The position numbers and the translations under genes are program-made. A stretch of 64,000 nt of DNA from Rhizoctonia solani. Its lineage: Eukaryota > Basidiomycota > Agaricomycetes > Cantharellales > Ceratobasidiaceae. Each line of letters opens with the position of its first letter. Within the stretch, counting starts at the first letter, position 1. The notes beneath the pieces are model-generated. The model searched no databases, had not been told where the DNA came from, and worked only from the letters and a program-made list of their open reading frames with translations. Below are positions 9,820-19,991 of this stretch, piece after piece. The DNA is taken from NCBI RefSeq assembly GCF_016906535.1, contig NC_057378.1:1178001-1242000 (forward strand), in the 5' to 3' direction.

Positions 9820-12800
9820 ATGAAAAGGCACCATGTCTCAGAGGGAATTAAAAACTTGGACAATTTAGAAATATTTTCTGTAAATAACATTTCTCCACTC
9901 AATATTTACTATTCTGCATTTCCAAGTATTAGTGCCCCCAACAAAAAAAGCACCACCCAGATGAAACCATTCTATGGGTGGGCTATGATTGACTCAGGAG
10001 CTTCATCCTGTTTCATCCATAAAAATCTTATTGACCAATATCATATACCCTTGGTCAGGAAGTCAATTCCTAGGTCATTAAAGGTCATTGATGGTTGTGA
10101 TATCAGCTCTGGTTTGGTTGAGTTTGAATGTACTTTTGAATTTTTTATAGGTAGCCATAAAGAGGTTCTGAAATGTAATGTAGCAGACATAGGTAGACAC
10201 TCAATTGTTTTAGGAATGTCTTGGCTCAAGTTACACAACCCTACTATAGAATGGACTACCAAGCGTGTAATGTTTAACTCTGTATACTGTAGTACAACTT
10301 GTTTTTCTTCTTCTTCTCATATTATCCTGGGAAACACTGGTGGGACTGCCAACCACCTTGAAAGTGTACCAGAAGACCTAGGAGGTGCTGAGGCTCCTTA
10401 TGAGGCTCTTGAAAGTATCCCTAGGGACCCTGGAGGTGCTGTGAATCATTCACTTGAAGGCATCCCAGAGGAACTCTGTGACTATGCAGAGGTATTTTCT
10501 GAGGACAAGGTGACAGAGTTGCCTCCTCATTGCTCCTATGACTTGGAGATAGTCCTCCAAGATCAAACCAAACAGGTTAAAGGACCTGTCTATCCCCTTA
10601 GACCTTCTGATGATGAGGAACTCAAGAGGATCCTAAAGGAACAGCTGGACCAAGGCCTTATCAGGCCCTCAAAATCCCATTACAGCTCTCCTGTGATCTT
10701 TGTTCCCAAAAAGAATGGCAAAAGGAGGATGTGCATTGACTATTGTGCACTGAATGCCAACACAGTCAAGAACTCTTACCCCCTTCCTTTGATTTCCAAT
10801 CTCATTGAGAAGTTAAGGGGTGCAAAGTGCTTTACTGCTCTGGACCTTAAATCTGGATATAACCTTGTCAGAATTAAGGAAGGAGATGAATGGAAAACAG
10901 CATTCAAGACTAAATATGGCCTTTTTGAATACCTGGTTATGCCCTTTGGGCTGTGCAATGCCCCAGCTACCTTCCAGCATTTCATGAATGATATCCTGAG
11001 GGACATCTTGGATGTCTATGTGATAGTGTACTTGGATGATATCCTTATTTTCTCCAAATCCAGAGAAGAACATGTTACCCATGTCAGGGAAGTTCTCAAA
11101 AGGCTACAGAAGCACAAGTTGTACTGTCAGCTTGAGAAATGCAGGTTCTTCCAGGATCAAGTACACTACTTGGGAATCATAGCCAATGGGGAAGGGGTAT
11201 GTGCAGACCCTGAAAAAATTTCCAAAGCTGTTGATTGGGCAACACCCCAGACAGTTAAAGGGGTTCAAGAGTTCTTAGGTTTTGTCAACTTCTACAGGCG
11301 GTTCATTATGAACTTCTCCAAGCTTGCATATCCACTCTACCAACTGTTGCGCAAGGAGAACCCTTGGAAGTGGGGTGCTGAACAGCAGGAGTCTTTTGAC
11401 AACCTAAAAAGAGCTCTGATTGAATCCCCTGTCCTCATTCAGCCTGATGTTTCAAAAGAGTTCTTCCTTGAGTGTGATGCATCAGATTATGCAACTGGTG
11501 CAATCCTTAGCCAAAAAGGTGGAGATGACAAACTCCATCCTGTGGCCTTCCTTTCAAAGAGCCTATCACCTGCAGAATGCAACTATGACATCTATGACAA
11601 AGAGTTGCTTGCAGTGATTAGAGCATTGAAGGAATGGAGACACCTTTTGGAAGGCTCTGAAATCCCTGTCAAAGTCCTCACAGATCACAAAAACCTGGAA
11701 TATTTCCAAACAAAGAGGGAACTTAACAGGCGTCAGGCTAGATGGATGGGATTTTTGGCAGACTATAACTACAGAATTGTTTACAGGCCTGGCTCCCAAA
11801 ACAAAAAAGCTGATATCCTTTCCAGGAGAGAAGACCTGAAAGGGGAGGCTAAAGGGGGGGGTGAAGCCCCTGCACTTATTGCACCAGAGCTTTTTATATC
11901 TTCAATTCTCACAGACAGTGACCTCAATGACCTTATCAGAGATGCACTGCCTGATGACAAAACTGTTGCCAAAATCCTGAAGTCCTTGGAGGAAAACATT
12001 CCTGTTAAAGGCTGGTCTCTGGATAATGGGTTGCTCTACTACCACCAGTGCATTTATGTACCCAATGAACCAGAAATCAGGCGCCTTGTCCTTGAAAGCA
12101 GGCATGATAATCCTTCCACAGGCCATCCAGGACAGTGGAGAACCATGAAGTTGCTGTCTTGCCATTATTATTGGTCTGGGATGAAGCAATCTGTGGCCAA
12201 ATACATTCAGGCATGTGACTCATGCATTAGAAGTAAACATTCCAACCAGGCAAAGATGGGGTTACTCCAACCTATTGATCTACCCAGAAAGCCTTGGGAG
12301 GAAATTACATATGACCTGATTGTTGGCCTTCCTATTTCAGAGGGATATGATGCAATACTCACAGTGGTGGATAGACTATCCAAGATGGTCCATTTCATTC
12401 CTACCACCTCTAAAGCCACTGCTGTTGATGTTGCAAATCTCTTTGTAAACTTCATATGGAAACTCCATGGGCTGCCCAGAAAAACCATCTCAGATCGTGG
12501 GCCTCAATTCAATGCCAAATTCCTGCGCCAAGTATACAAGCGTTTGGGGATAGAGCCACACTTCTCAACAGCCTACAGACCCCAAGTGGATGGGCAAAGT
12601 GAGAGGTTAAACCAGTTTGTTGAAATCTTCCTAAGGCACTATCTTAGCCATAGGCAAGATGACTGGGTTGCTCTCCTTCCCTTGGCAGAATTTGCATATA
12701 ACAATGGGGTTCATGCTGGGTCCAAACACTCTCCTTTTTACCTCTGTTATGGGTACAATCCAGATTTCACTGTTGGGGATATTACTGTTACCCAAGTCCC

Positions 12801-13359
12801 TCAAGCAGATGAACTGGCTGAGTTCTTGAAGAGAAACCTGGAGGAAGCCAAAGCTGCATTAACCATGGCCCAGAACAAGCAAGCCTTCTACTATAATAAC
12901 AAGCACAAGGCAGCAATCAAGCTTGAACCTGGTGATAGGGTCTTCTTAGACAGCAGCAATATCAAAACTTCAAGGCCTTCCCACAAACTTGAGCACAAGA
13001 GGTTGGGACCATACAAAGTCTTGGAGAAGATTGGCAAAGAGAGCTACAAGTTGGAACTTCCAAAATCTATGAAGATCCATCCAGTATTCCACACAGCTCT
13101 ACTCCACAAGGAACCCTTTGATGAATTCCAGCGCAAACCCAAACCTTTGCCTCCTGTAATTACCCAAACAGGAGAAGAAGAATATGTGGTGGAGAAGATC
13201 TTGGATTCCAGGAAGCAAGGAAGGAACCTGTGGTACTATGTCAAGTGGAAAGGGTATGGACCAGAAGAGAACACCTGGGAACCCAAAAGTCACTTGGCCA
13301 ATGCACCAAAACAGGTTGCCAAATTCCACCAGCTACACCCAGATGCACCTGGGCCTTGA
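9820..13359 (+). CDS. pol: Pol polyprotein of C1
   Basis: 1179 aa that make DNA from element RNA and insert it. Order: aspartic protease (MIDSGAS, Asp at about 58), reverse transcriptase (FVPKKNGKRRMCIDY; LDLKSGYN; YLDD at residues 404-407), RNase H (ECDASDYATGAILSQ, DKELLAVI, TDHKNLEYF), zinc-binding integrase N-domain (H..H..CDSC), integrase core (ITYDLIV, ISDRGPQF, DGQSERLN: D, D, E all kept) and a C-terminal chromodomain (YVVEKILDSR..YVKWKGYGPEENTWEP). The frame is -1 to gag and open back to 9796. Because the gag TGA and the pol ATG are only 2 nt apart, either stop-restart or frameshifting could express it. No broken catalytic residue was seen. Confidence 0.93.
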   Translation: MKRHHVSEGIKNLDNLEIFSVNNISPLNIYYSAFPSISAPNKKSTTQMKPFYGWAMIDSGASSCFIHKNLIDQYHIPLVRKSIPRSLKVIDGCDISSGLVEFECTFEFFIGSHKEVLKCNVADIGRHSIVLGMSWLKLHNPTIEWTTKRVMFNSVYCSTTCFSSSSHIILGNTGGTANHLESVPEDLGGAEAPYEALESIPRDPGGAVNHSLEGIPEELCDYAEVFSEDKVTELPPHCSYDLEIVLQDQTKQVKGPVYPLRPSDDEELKRILKEQLDQGLIRPSKSHYSSPVIFVPKKNGKRRMCIDYCALNANTVKNSYPLPLISNLIEKLRGAKCFTALDLKSGYNLVRIKEGDEWKTAFKTKYGLFEYLVMPFGLCNAPATFQHFMNDILRDILDVYVIVYLDDILIFSKSREEHVTHVREVLKRLQKHKLYCQLEKCRFFQDQVHYLGIIANGEGVCADPEKISKAVDWATPQTVKGVQEFLGFVNFYRRFIMNFSKLAYPLYQLLRKENPWKWGAEQQESFDNLKRALIESPVLIQPDVSKEFFLECDASDYATGAILSQKGGDDKLHPVAFLSKSLSPAECNYDIYDKELLAVIRALKEWRHLLEGSEIPVKVLTDHKNLEYFQTKRELNRRQARWMGFLADYNYRIVYRPGSQNKKADILSRREDLKGEAKGGGEAPALIAPELFISSILTDSDLNDLIRDALPDDKTVAKILKSLEENIPVKGWSLDNGLLYYHQCIYVPNEPEIRRLVLESRHDNPSTGHPGQWRTMKLLSCHYYWSGMKQSVAKYIQACDSCIRSKHSNQAKMGLLQPIDLPRKPWEEITYDLIVGLPISEGYDAILTVVDRLSKMVHFIPTTSKATAVDVANLFVNFIWKLHGLPRKTISDRGPQFNAKFLRQVYKRLGIEPHFSTAYRPQVDGQSERLNQFVEIFLRHYLSHRQDDWVALLPLAEFAYNNGVHAGSKHSPFYLCYGYNPDFTVGDITVTQVPQADELAEFLKRNLEEAKAALTMAQNKQAFYYNNKHKAAIKLEPGDRVFLDSSNIKTSRPSHKLEHKRLGPYKVLEKIGKESYKLELPKSMKIHPVFHTALLHKEPFDEFQRKPKPLPPVITQTGEEEYVVEKILDSRKQGRNLWYYVKWKGYGPEENTWEPKSHLANAPKQVAKFHQLHPDAPGP

Positions 13360-13370
13360 AGGGGGGGAAG
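13360..13370 (+). other. Polypurine tract of C1
   Basis: A G-run followed by AAG directly before the 3' LTR and after the pol stop; this is the expected primer site for plus-strand DNA. Confidence 0.8.
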
Positions 13371-13944
13371 TGTCATGACCCAAGAGGCATGGACACAGAT
13401 ACCCTAATATTCTATTATCATTTTATCTAAATTTTACAAATTATATGGACCAGGGGATGTTCCCAACATGACCACAGGCCATGCAGGACTCCCCTGGCAG
13501 AGCAATCAACATGGAATGTGAATGGTCCCTTTGTTTAGCCTGTTAGCTTTGTCCTCTGGTTACTTAGTTACCATATGTCCTTAGTTGCATTGTTCTATTG
13601 TTCTCTTAGTTACCCATACCTTTGTAGTATGTCTTCTATTGTTCTCTTAGTTACCCATACCTTTGTAGTATGTCTTCCATTGTTCTCCTTTGTACTTTAC
13701 AGTTCCCTTGTTCTGTATGATGTATATAATGAAGGGAGAGTTCTGGCATTCAGACCAGAACTTGACCTCCTGTCAATCTACTGACTACCCTCCCCACTCT
13801 CCTGCTCTGCTCTAAGGGGTCTTGTGCCACATTTGGCAAGTAATCTCTCTATCTAAAGTGTTGGTTGCAGTCTTCTGCTTATCCCCAAAGCCAGCACTGC
13901 CTCTTTAGGCATTTATCCCATTCTTCATTAGTCAGACTCTGACA
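13371..13944 (+). repeat. 3' LTR of C1, with a 41-bp tandem duplication
   Basis: 574 bp. Compared with the 5' LTR, one 41-bp unit (TCTATTGTTCTCTTAGTTAC and onward, about 13592-13673) is present twice in tandem. Apart from this and one base change the LTRs are identical. Confidence 0.95.
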
Positions 13945-14084
13945 ATTTGAGTCTCAGTTGACTTGATTGTTGTGTATCTTGTGTACTGGGATCTATATCA
14001 ATCAAGCATTAAATGTTCCATTGATCCATCCTCTACAAACCAGCCCATGGCATGCATTCCCCAATTACTCCAGGGTATGATTAT
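13945..14084. other. Host spacer between insertions
   Basis: 140 bp between the TSD of C1 and the TSD of the next LTR. No feature was recognised. Confidence 0.5.
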
Positions 14085-14625
14085 TGTCCTAGACATCTGT
14101 AAGGACATCAAGGGTAGTGGCACTTATGGCCAGGAAGAATACAAGTCAACTGCTTAAGGTGGTGTGTACTACCTACAACAACAAGGCTACTAACTACAAT
14201 GACCACATGCTGTAAGGCAGCAGCAAGCTATGTAAGTACAGTGGTGACAATGCTTAAGGCATGTATATACTGGTGTGACTACTTAGTGGATACCTGGGCT
14301 TAAGGCCCTGTGTACAGTGGAGTGTGACAAGAGGTAATTGACCTGGGTGTTACCATGGTTGGTTGGCCTCCTTATATATTACAGAGGTTGTTCTATTTAC
14401 AATTACATATATGCAATACTGAATCCAATAAGAACCCCAATCCTGCTGCAGCCTTACTCATGCATACATGTCACTGACGTGTCATAATGATGTCATCAAG
14501 TGGAGGTGGCTACATATGCTGAGTAAGCATGGACAGGGATGTGACTTGGTGCTTAGCATATGATATAAGCACCAAAGTCATGTGACCAGAAATGTTGTCC
14601 ATTCAACTTTGTTTAAATTTGAGAA

Positions 14626-15206
14626 TGTCCTAGACGTCCTTAAGGGGCGTCGAGGCAGCGGGCGCTTGTGGCCGTATAGAACTAAGTGTAAACCGCTTAA
14701 GGCGGTGAGGGGGCTACCTACGACGACTAACTACCTAAGTACAACAACCAAAGCCCTAATGGCGATGGCGAGCTATGTATCTACGGCGAGGAAGTCGCTT
14801 AAGGCGACGAGTACAAGTGTGGACTTAGTAGTTACTGGCCTAAGGCCTCGTACAGTTGAGAGATGCAACAAGAGGTAATCGACCTGGGTGTTACCATGGT
14901 CGGTTGGCCTCTTTATATATTACAGAGATGTACTATTTACAATACCATATATGCAATACTATAACAAATAAGAACCCCGCTCCGCAGTCGGCCTTACTCA
15001 TGCATACGTGTCACTGACGTGTCATAGTGATGTCATCAGGTGGAGGTGGCTACGTATGCTGAGGTAAGCGCGGGTGGGGACGTGGCTTGGCGCTTAGCGT
15101 ATGATATAGGCGCCAAGGTCACGTGATTGAAAATGTCGTCCGTTCAACTTCGTTTAAATTCGAGAAAATGGGAATAAATTCCCTGGTATCGAGTGTGTCT
15201 ACAACA
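14626..15206 (-). repeat. 3' LTR of A1
   Basis: 581 bp; minus-strand ends TGTTGTAGAC and ACGTCTAGGACA. Contains the hairpin GTCGC-CTTAA-GCGAC (14794-14808, minus strand). The pol stop codon TAG lies in its first 8 bases. Confidence 0.95.
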
Positions 15207-18200
15207 CTGCCCCCCCTCTAAGGGCCTTGGCAGCGCCGAGGGCCTTCTTTCTCATTTCTTCCTTGTATTTTTTCAAAATTTTCCCCGCGTTTTTGAGGTT
15301 CTCTCGGGGCTCCCACGTGTTCTCTTCTGGTCTGTAGCCCTTCCATTTGACCCTGAAGAACCATTTCCCGTCTCTCTCCTCCATGTCTGTTATCCCTTCT
15401 ACTTTGTATTCCTCTTCCCCGTCCACAGTGACTGGAAGGGGACAATTTTCAAAGGTACGCTTTTTGTCCCTCTTGACCTTAGATAAGAGTCCCACATAGA
15501 AGACATTGTGAATCCGCATGGTTGGGGGGAGTTCTAAGCGGTAAGCTTGGTCAGAGATTTTTTCGATAACCTTGAAGGGTCCCAGACGTTGTTCCGTTAG
15601 TTTGGGACTTAGTGTTTTAAGGTTAACATTCTTGGCGTCCAGCCAGGCTTCTTCTCCAATCTCAAATTCCGCTGGGCTTCCTTCTTCTCCGGCTGTCATC
15701 CGTTGCTTGGACTGTCGGAGGGCTGACTCCACCTCTTTCCATTGTGCCTCCATTGTTTGGGCAAGGTTGTCTGCTTCCGGGACATCTGTTGGTACGTTTG
15801 ACGGAGTTAAGGTAGGTTCCCAGCCGTACAGAGCTTTAAAGGGGGTTTTGCCCGTACTGCTATGCACCGCGTTGTTGTATGCGAACTCTGCCATTGGGAG
15901 CCATTTGGTCCAGTCTCTTTGATTGACTCCTGAGTATGCTCTAAGGAAGTGTTCAATGGAGGGGTTCACTTGTTCCGTTTGACCGTCGCTCTGGGGGTGG
16001 TATGCCGATGAGAAGTGCGGGTCAATTCCAAGGCGTTTGTAAAGAGCCCGTAAGAATTTGTTATTGAAGACCCTTCCTCTATCCGATACTGTCTTTTCCG
16101 GCATCCCATGGCGTTTCCATACGTGTTCCAGGAACAGCTCCGCTAGCTTGGGTGCTTTCAGCTTTTTGGAGCATTTGACAAAGATCCCGTATTTGGTGAA
16201 GCTGTCTACTATGACCAGGATTGAGTCGTTGCTTCCGTCCTTTGGTAAATCTACGATCATGTCATAGGAAACGTGTTGCCACGGCCTGGATGGGAGTTCG
16301 AGTGGCTGTGGGGGGATGGAGGCGTACTTTGGTTTCCGGATCCGTTGACAAGTTTCACAGGAATCCACGTGCCAGTATGTGTCTGCTCGGATGCCTGGCC
16401 AATAGTAGTTACGTGAGACTAGTTCTAGAGTACGCTGTCTGCCAGGGTGTCCTGCCAGGGGACTATTGTGGAATATCCGTAGAAGATCCGTCCTCAAAGA
16501 GCCCACATCTGGGACCACAATACGTCCTTGGTAGAACAGTAGACCTGCCTCCATTTCGTAATCCTTAAATGCGCGTTTGATAGAAGGTGGGGCTTTGGAC
16601 TCGTTTTGTAGGAACTGTAGGATTTCTTCCAAGGACTTGTCCTGATCAAGTGACAATTCAATCTGGCGTTGTAATTCCTTCTCTGGCGTGACTAAGGCTA
16701 CGTTTGCAAATATAGGTTCCGGGAGCATGGTTTGGTCAGCGGGTGGAATATCGGCGTGGTCAGAACGGCGTGAGAGAGCATTGGGTTTCCCTGACTGCTT
16801 TCCTGGGCGGTAAACAATTTGGAAGTTGTAACCTGCTAACAGTAGGTGCCATCTCGCGTGTCGGCGGTTAAATGTTCTTGACTCCTTCCAGTATTCCAGG
16901 TTCCTATGGTCAGTGAATACGGTGATGGGGTGCAGGGTTCCTTCCAGGAAAATGCGCCAATACTCAAATGAGCGTATGATAGCCAGTAATTCCTTGTCAT
17001 GCGTATCATAGTTCTGTTCTGCGCCTTTGAATGACTCTGATAGGAATCCTAGGGGATGTAGGCGACCGTCTTCCTGGCGTTGACTCAATATGGAACCTAG
17101 TGCTGCGCCAGAAGCATCCGTTTCTAGGAAGTAAGGCTTAGACGGGTCGGCGTGACAGAGGACTGGGGCGTTGGTTATAGCGTCTTTCAACCCCTGGAAG
17201 GCTTCCCGTTCCTTGTTGTCCCATTTCCATGGTGCGTCTTTCTTGACTAGGTTATGTAGCGGCCTAGCCACGTGGCTGAAGTTGGCAACAAAGCAACGAA
17301 GGAAGTTGGCGAATCCCAGAAACAATTGGACTTCTTTAACCTTAGTAGGTACCGGCCAGTCTTGTACTGCCTGGATTTTGAGCTTATCCAGGCTAAAACC
17401 CTTATCTGAGACGATGATCCCTAGGTATTCCACAGAGGTGACGTGGAATGTGCACTTGGATGCCTTGCAGAACAGTTGATTTTCCATTAGTCGCCTCAGA
17501 ACCTCATGAACGTGTTGTGTATGCGATGCGTCATCCTTAGAGTATATCAGGATATCGTCAAGGTAGATAATGACGCATACATCCAGTAAATCCTTGAATA
17601 GCTTGTTCATGAAATGCTGGAAGGCGGCAGGCGCGTTTGTTAAGCCAAAGGTCATCACTAGGGACTCGTATAGGCCGTACTTGGTGCGGAAAGCCGTTTT
17701 CCACTCATCACCTTCCTTGACCCGGACATTGTTATAACCCCATCGTAAGTCTAGTTTGGTGAATACCTTGGCACCGCGGAGCTGGGCCATGAGGTCATCA
17801 GGACGGGGTAATGGGTACACATTCTTCTTAGTCCGGTTGTTTAGGCAACGATAATCCACTACAAGCCGACGGGAACCATCCTTCTTGGGTACGAACATAA
17901 CCGGGGAGCTGATTGATGATTTACTGGGACGGATTTTCCCAGCCTTGAGTTTGTCCCTGAGCCAGTCCTTGAGTGTGGCGGATTCGGCATCAGTCATGCT
18001 GTAAAGGGGCAAGTTCAGGGGTCCTTCTTCCGTAAGTTCAATATCAATATTGTAGTGCCTATGAGGGGGAAGTTTATTGAATTCTTCTTCTCCAAATACC
18101 TTTGCATATTGATGGTACTTGGAGGGTACTCCTTCAAGGGGGTTCTTGTCAGCTTCCTCTTCTTTGGCAATGGCTATGTGTTCCGGGGGCGTGTGAGGGA

Positions 18201-18585
18201 AGGAAAGGGTGCGCGAGTTCCAATCGATTTCGGGGTTATGGTTCTCTAACCATTTGATTCCTAAGATGGCAGCGTGTGATCCGGTATTGCAAATCAGGAA
18301 GGTTTCCGTCATGCGTTTGCCATCAAATAGGAAGGTTAGGTGGGCCTTTTTCCAAATCTTTCCAGCCTGGGGGCTCGACCCATCGAGCATAGTAACAGTA
18401 CGTGGTTGTGGGAGATCTATTAGAGGGAGGCGGAGTAGTTCTGCTGTACGGGGGTGTAGGAAGGATGAGGTGGCGCCTGAGTCTATCAGGACTTCTAAGT
18501 GTTCCGCTTGTTTCTCTGGTTTGATGGAAATAGTAAAGAGAGGGGAGATTCTATTGTGGCTATTTGATATATTACATATTTCCAA
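15199..18585 (-). CDS. pol: Pol polyprotein of A1
   Basis: 1128 aa downstream of the first start-like codon; the -1 frame is open back into the end of gag, so the protein is probably made as Gag-Pol by frameshift. Order: protease (LIDSGATSSF, Asp near 35), RT ([28 protein letters not shown]), RNase H (ETDASGAALGSILSQ, DKELLAII, TDHRNLEYW), integrase zinc finger (H..H..CETC), core (VSYDMIV, VSDRGRVF, DGQTEQVN: D, D, E intact) and chromodomain (FRVKWKGYRPEENTWEP). The C-terminus is read through the polypurine tract (GGAV) and stops inside the 3' LTR. Confidence 0.93.
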   Translation of the reverse strand: MEICNISNSHNRISPLFTISIKPEKQAEHLEVLIDSGATSSFLHPRTAELLRLPLIDLPQPRTVTMLDGSSPQAGKIWKKAHLTFLFDGKRMTETFLICNTGSHAAILGIKWLENHNPEIDWNSRTLSFPHTPPEHIAIAKEEEADKNPLEGVPSKYHQYAKVFGEEEFNKLPPHRHYNIDIELTEEGPLNLPLYSMTDAESATLKDWLRDKLKAGKIRPSKSSISSPVMFVPKKDGSRRLVVDYRCLNNRTKKNVYPLPRPDDLMAQLRGAKVFTKLDLRWGYNNVRVKEGDEWKTAFRTKYGLYESLVMTFGLTNAPAAFQHFMNKLFKDLLDVCVIIYLDDILIYSKDDASHTQHVHEVLRRLMENQLFCKASKCTFHVTSVEYLGIIVSDKGFSLDKLKIQAVQDWPVPTKVKEVQLFLGFANFLRCFVANFSHVARPLHNLVKKDAPWKWDNKEREAFQGLKDAITNAPVLCHADPSKPYFLETDASGAALGSILSQRQEDGRLHPLGFLSESFKGAEQNYDTHDKELLAIIRSFEYWRIFLEGTLHPITVFTDHRNLEYWKESRTFNRRHARWHLLLAGYNFQIVYRPGKQSGKPNALSRRSDHADIPPADQTMLPEPIFANVALVTPEKELQRQIELSLDQDKSLEEILQFLQNESKAPPSIKRAFKDYEMEAGLLFYQGRIVVPDVGSLRTDLLRIFHNSPLAGHPGRQRTLELVSRNYYWPGIRADTYWHVDSCETCQRIRKPKYASIPPQPLELPSRPWQHVSYDMIVDLPKDGSNDSILVIVDSFTKYGIFVKCSKKLKAPKLAELFLEHVWKRHGMPEKTVSDRGRVFNNKFLRALYKRLGIDPHFSSAYHPQSDGQTEQVNPSIEHFLRAYSGVNQRDWTKWLPMAEFAYNNAVHSSTGKTPFKALYGWEPTLTPSNVPTDVPEADNLAQTMEAQWKEVESALRQSKQRMTAGEEGSPAEFEIGEEAWLDAKNVNLKTLSPKLTEQRLGPFKVIEKISDQAYRLELPPTMRIHNVFYVGLLSKVKRDKKRTFENCPLPVTVDGEEEYKVEGITDMEERDGKWFFRVKWKGYRPEENTWEPRENLKNAGKILKKYKEEMRKKALGAAKALRGGAVL

Positions 18586-18632
18586 AACAAGACCAGAGTC
18601 CTTGGGGTCCTTGCGCGCGGCAGCAGGTACCC

Positions 18633-19991
18633 TTAGTCTTTTCCCGATTTGGGTCCAGACTCTTCGCCAACTTTGGCGGCTTCTTTCTTGACGCCTTCCT
18701 CCTTAGGCGTGGCTTTCCAGCCAGTGCGGCATTCCGCAAATTTGTGCCCTGTCTTTCCGCATTTGATGCAGAGGCCTTCAGCCCTGCAACGGTTGCGTTC
18801 CTCCTCGGAGACAAAGTTGGGATCGCTGGAGAGGCGTCCTGGTCTTGTGGCCTGTTGGCCGGTACTCGCCCCCCTGTTGGGGGTGGTGTTGGAGGTGCCA
18901 GACTTATTACCCTTAGGCGGGTGGCTGGCGCGTTCCTCACGGAGGGCGTTGTCGATGACCAGAGCCGCGTTCTGCAGCTTGAGGAGGGTAGTGGGGCGCC
19001 GTTCTTGGGTGGCAATGAGACGGCTGACCTCCCAGTGGAGGCCACGTGCGAATTGCCCACGAAGGGCGGCGTCGTTCCAGTCCAGGTCCATGGCGATGGT
19101 CCTGAACTTAGTAATGTACTCAGCACAGGTGCTTGTCTGAGTAAGGTTTGTAATTTGCCGCTCGGCGGCTCGTGTGGCGTCCGGATTCCCAAATGCGGTT
19201 AGGAATTCCCTCCTAAAGTCCTCGACCGTTTGGATGATAGCCCTGTGAGACCCTAGTTGATCGAGGTGGGGGTGTGCCCAGGCTCCTGCCGTGTCCTTCA
19301 TGTTCATCAGGAGGAAGGATAATACCTCCTGATTGGTTGGGAACATCCGCTGATTGAGGCGGACCCATGCCATCATCCTAGTGAGCCATTGTCTGGACTC
19401 ATTACCAATCTTCCCCATATAGGCGTCGGGGTGGTCTACCTTGACGGGGGCTTGATAAGCGACTACTGGAGTCGCTGGTTGAGAGGCAAGGGGGGATTGG
19501 AGCCTGATAGGCGCAGGTGGAGTGGGAGTAGGGACTCTCGGGGGAGCCCGGACGGGAGTTGGTTGGGCGAAGGTGATGGGAGGCTTGGTGGGGTTGGCCC
19601 AGGCGATGAGGGGTGCACTAGGCGCTGGAAGAGGGTCGGTTTTGGATATGGGCCTGGGCGTGGCCTCGACTGCCGGGGGCTTCCGGTCTTCTGGTGTGTG
19701 GGGTTGGGGCCCCCCAATAGCCTCAATTTGAGTGAGGGTTTGGTCAACCGCTCCCATCCAATCTCGGGCTTCCTTGTTGACCTCCTTGAGTTCCTTGAGT
19801 TCCCGTTCGAGCCGGATGACTTGGTTTTGCAATCCCAAGAGGAGGGAGATTGCGCGGCCGAGGGAGATTTCCCCATAGACCTCTGGTTCGAGGCTTCTCG
19901 GCTCATCGGCGGCTGCCGGAAGAGCGGGTCCCAACTCTCCTTGATCAAGAGGGGACGGGGGACGAGCGGTGCTCCGGGAACGGGTTGCCAT
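18633..19991 (-). CDS. gag: Gag of A1
   Basis: 452 aa from the ATG at 19991 (MATRSR), which is shared with A3; a longer TTG-started reading to 20156 is unlikely. There is a coiled-coil-like stretch (LLGLQNQVIRLERELKELKE), a Pro-rich linker, then a capsid-type core (GKIGNESRQWLTRMMAWVRL .. HPHLDQLG) and one CCHC knuckle CIKCGKTGHKFAEC near the C-terminus. It ends GKD-stop, with the slippery heptamer just before. The protein forms particles and binds element RNA. Confidence 0.9.
   Translation of the reverse strand: MATRSRSTARPPSPLDQGELGPALPAAADEPRSLEPEVYGEISLGRAISLLLGLQNQVIRLERELKELKEVNKEARDWMGAVDQTLTQIEAIGGPQPHTPEDRKPPAVEATPRPISKTDPLPAPSAPLIAWANPTKPPITFAQPTPVRAPPRVPTPTPPAPIRLQSPLASQPATPVVAYQAPVKVDHPDAYMGKIGNESRQWLTRMMAWVRLNQRMFPTNQEVLSFLLMNMKDTAGAWAHPHLDQLGSHRAIIQTVEDFRREFLTAFGNPDATRAAERQITNLTQTSTCAEYITKFRTIAMDLDWNDAALRGQFARGLHWEVSRLIATQERRPTTLLKLQNAALVIDNALREERASHPPKGNKSGTSNTTPNRGASTGQQATRPGRLSSDPNFVSEEERNRCRAEGLCIKCGKTGHKFAECRTGWKATPKEEGVKKEAAKVGEESGPKSGKD
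18639..18645 (-). promoter_or_regulatory. -1 frameshift heptamer G GGA AAA of A1
   Basis: On the minus strand the gag codons read TCG GGA AAA GAC TAA. G GGA AAA fits the X XXY YYZ rule in the gag frame, and a -1 slip enters the pol frame, which is open from here. The same heptamer recurs in A2, A3 and B2. Confidence 0.7.

Larger units (their letters stand above)
7404..13944 (+). mobile_element. C1, intact Ty3/Gypsy chromovirus (family C)
   Basis: Complete element with two LTRs, gag, pol and a perfect 5-bp TSD atttg (7399-7403 and 13945-13949). The two LTRs differ by one substitution (atatat/atttat near the 3' end) and a 41-bp tandem duplication, so insertion is recent. Both genes are open, and all RT and integrase catalytic residues are present. 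CpG is scarce throughout, unlike A1. Confidence 0.95.
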
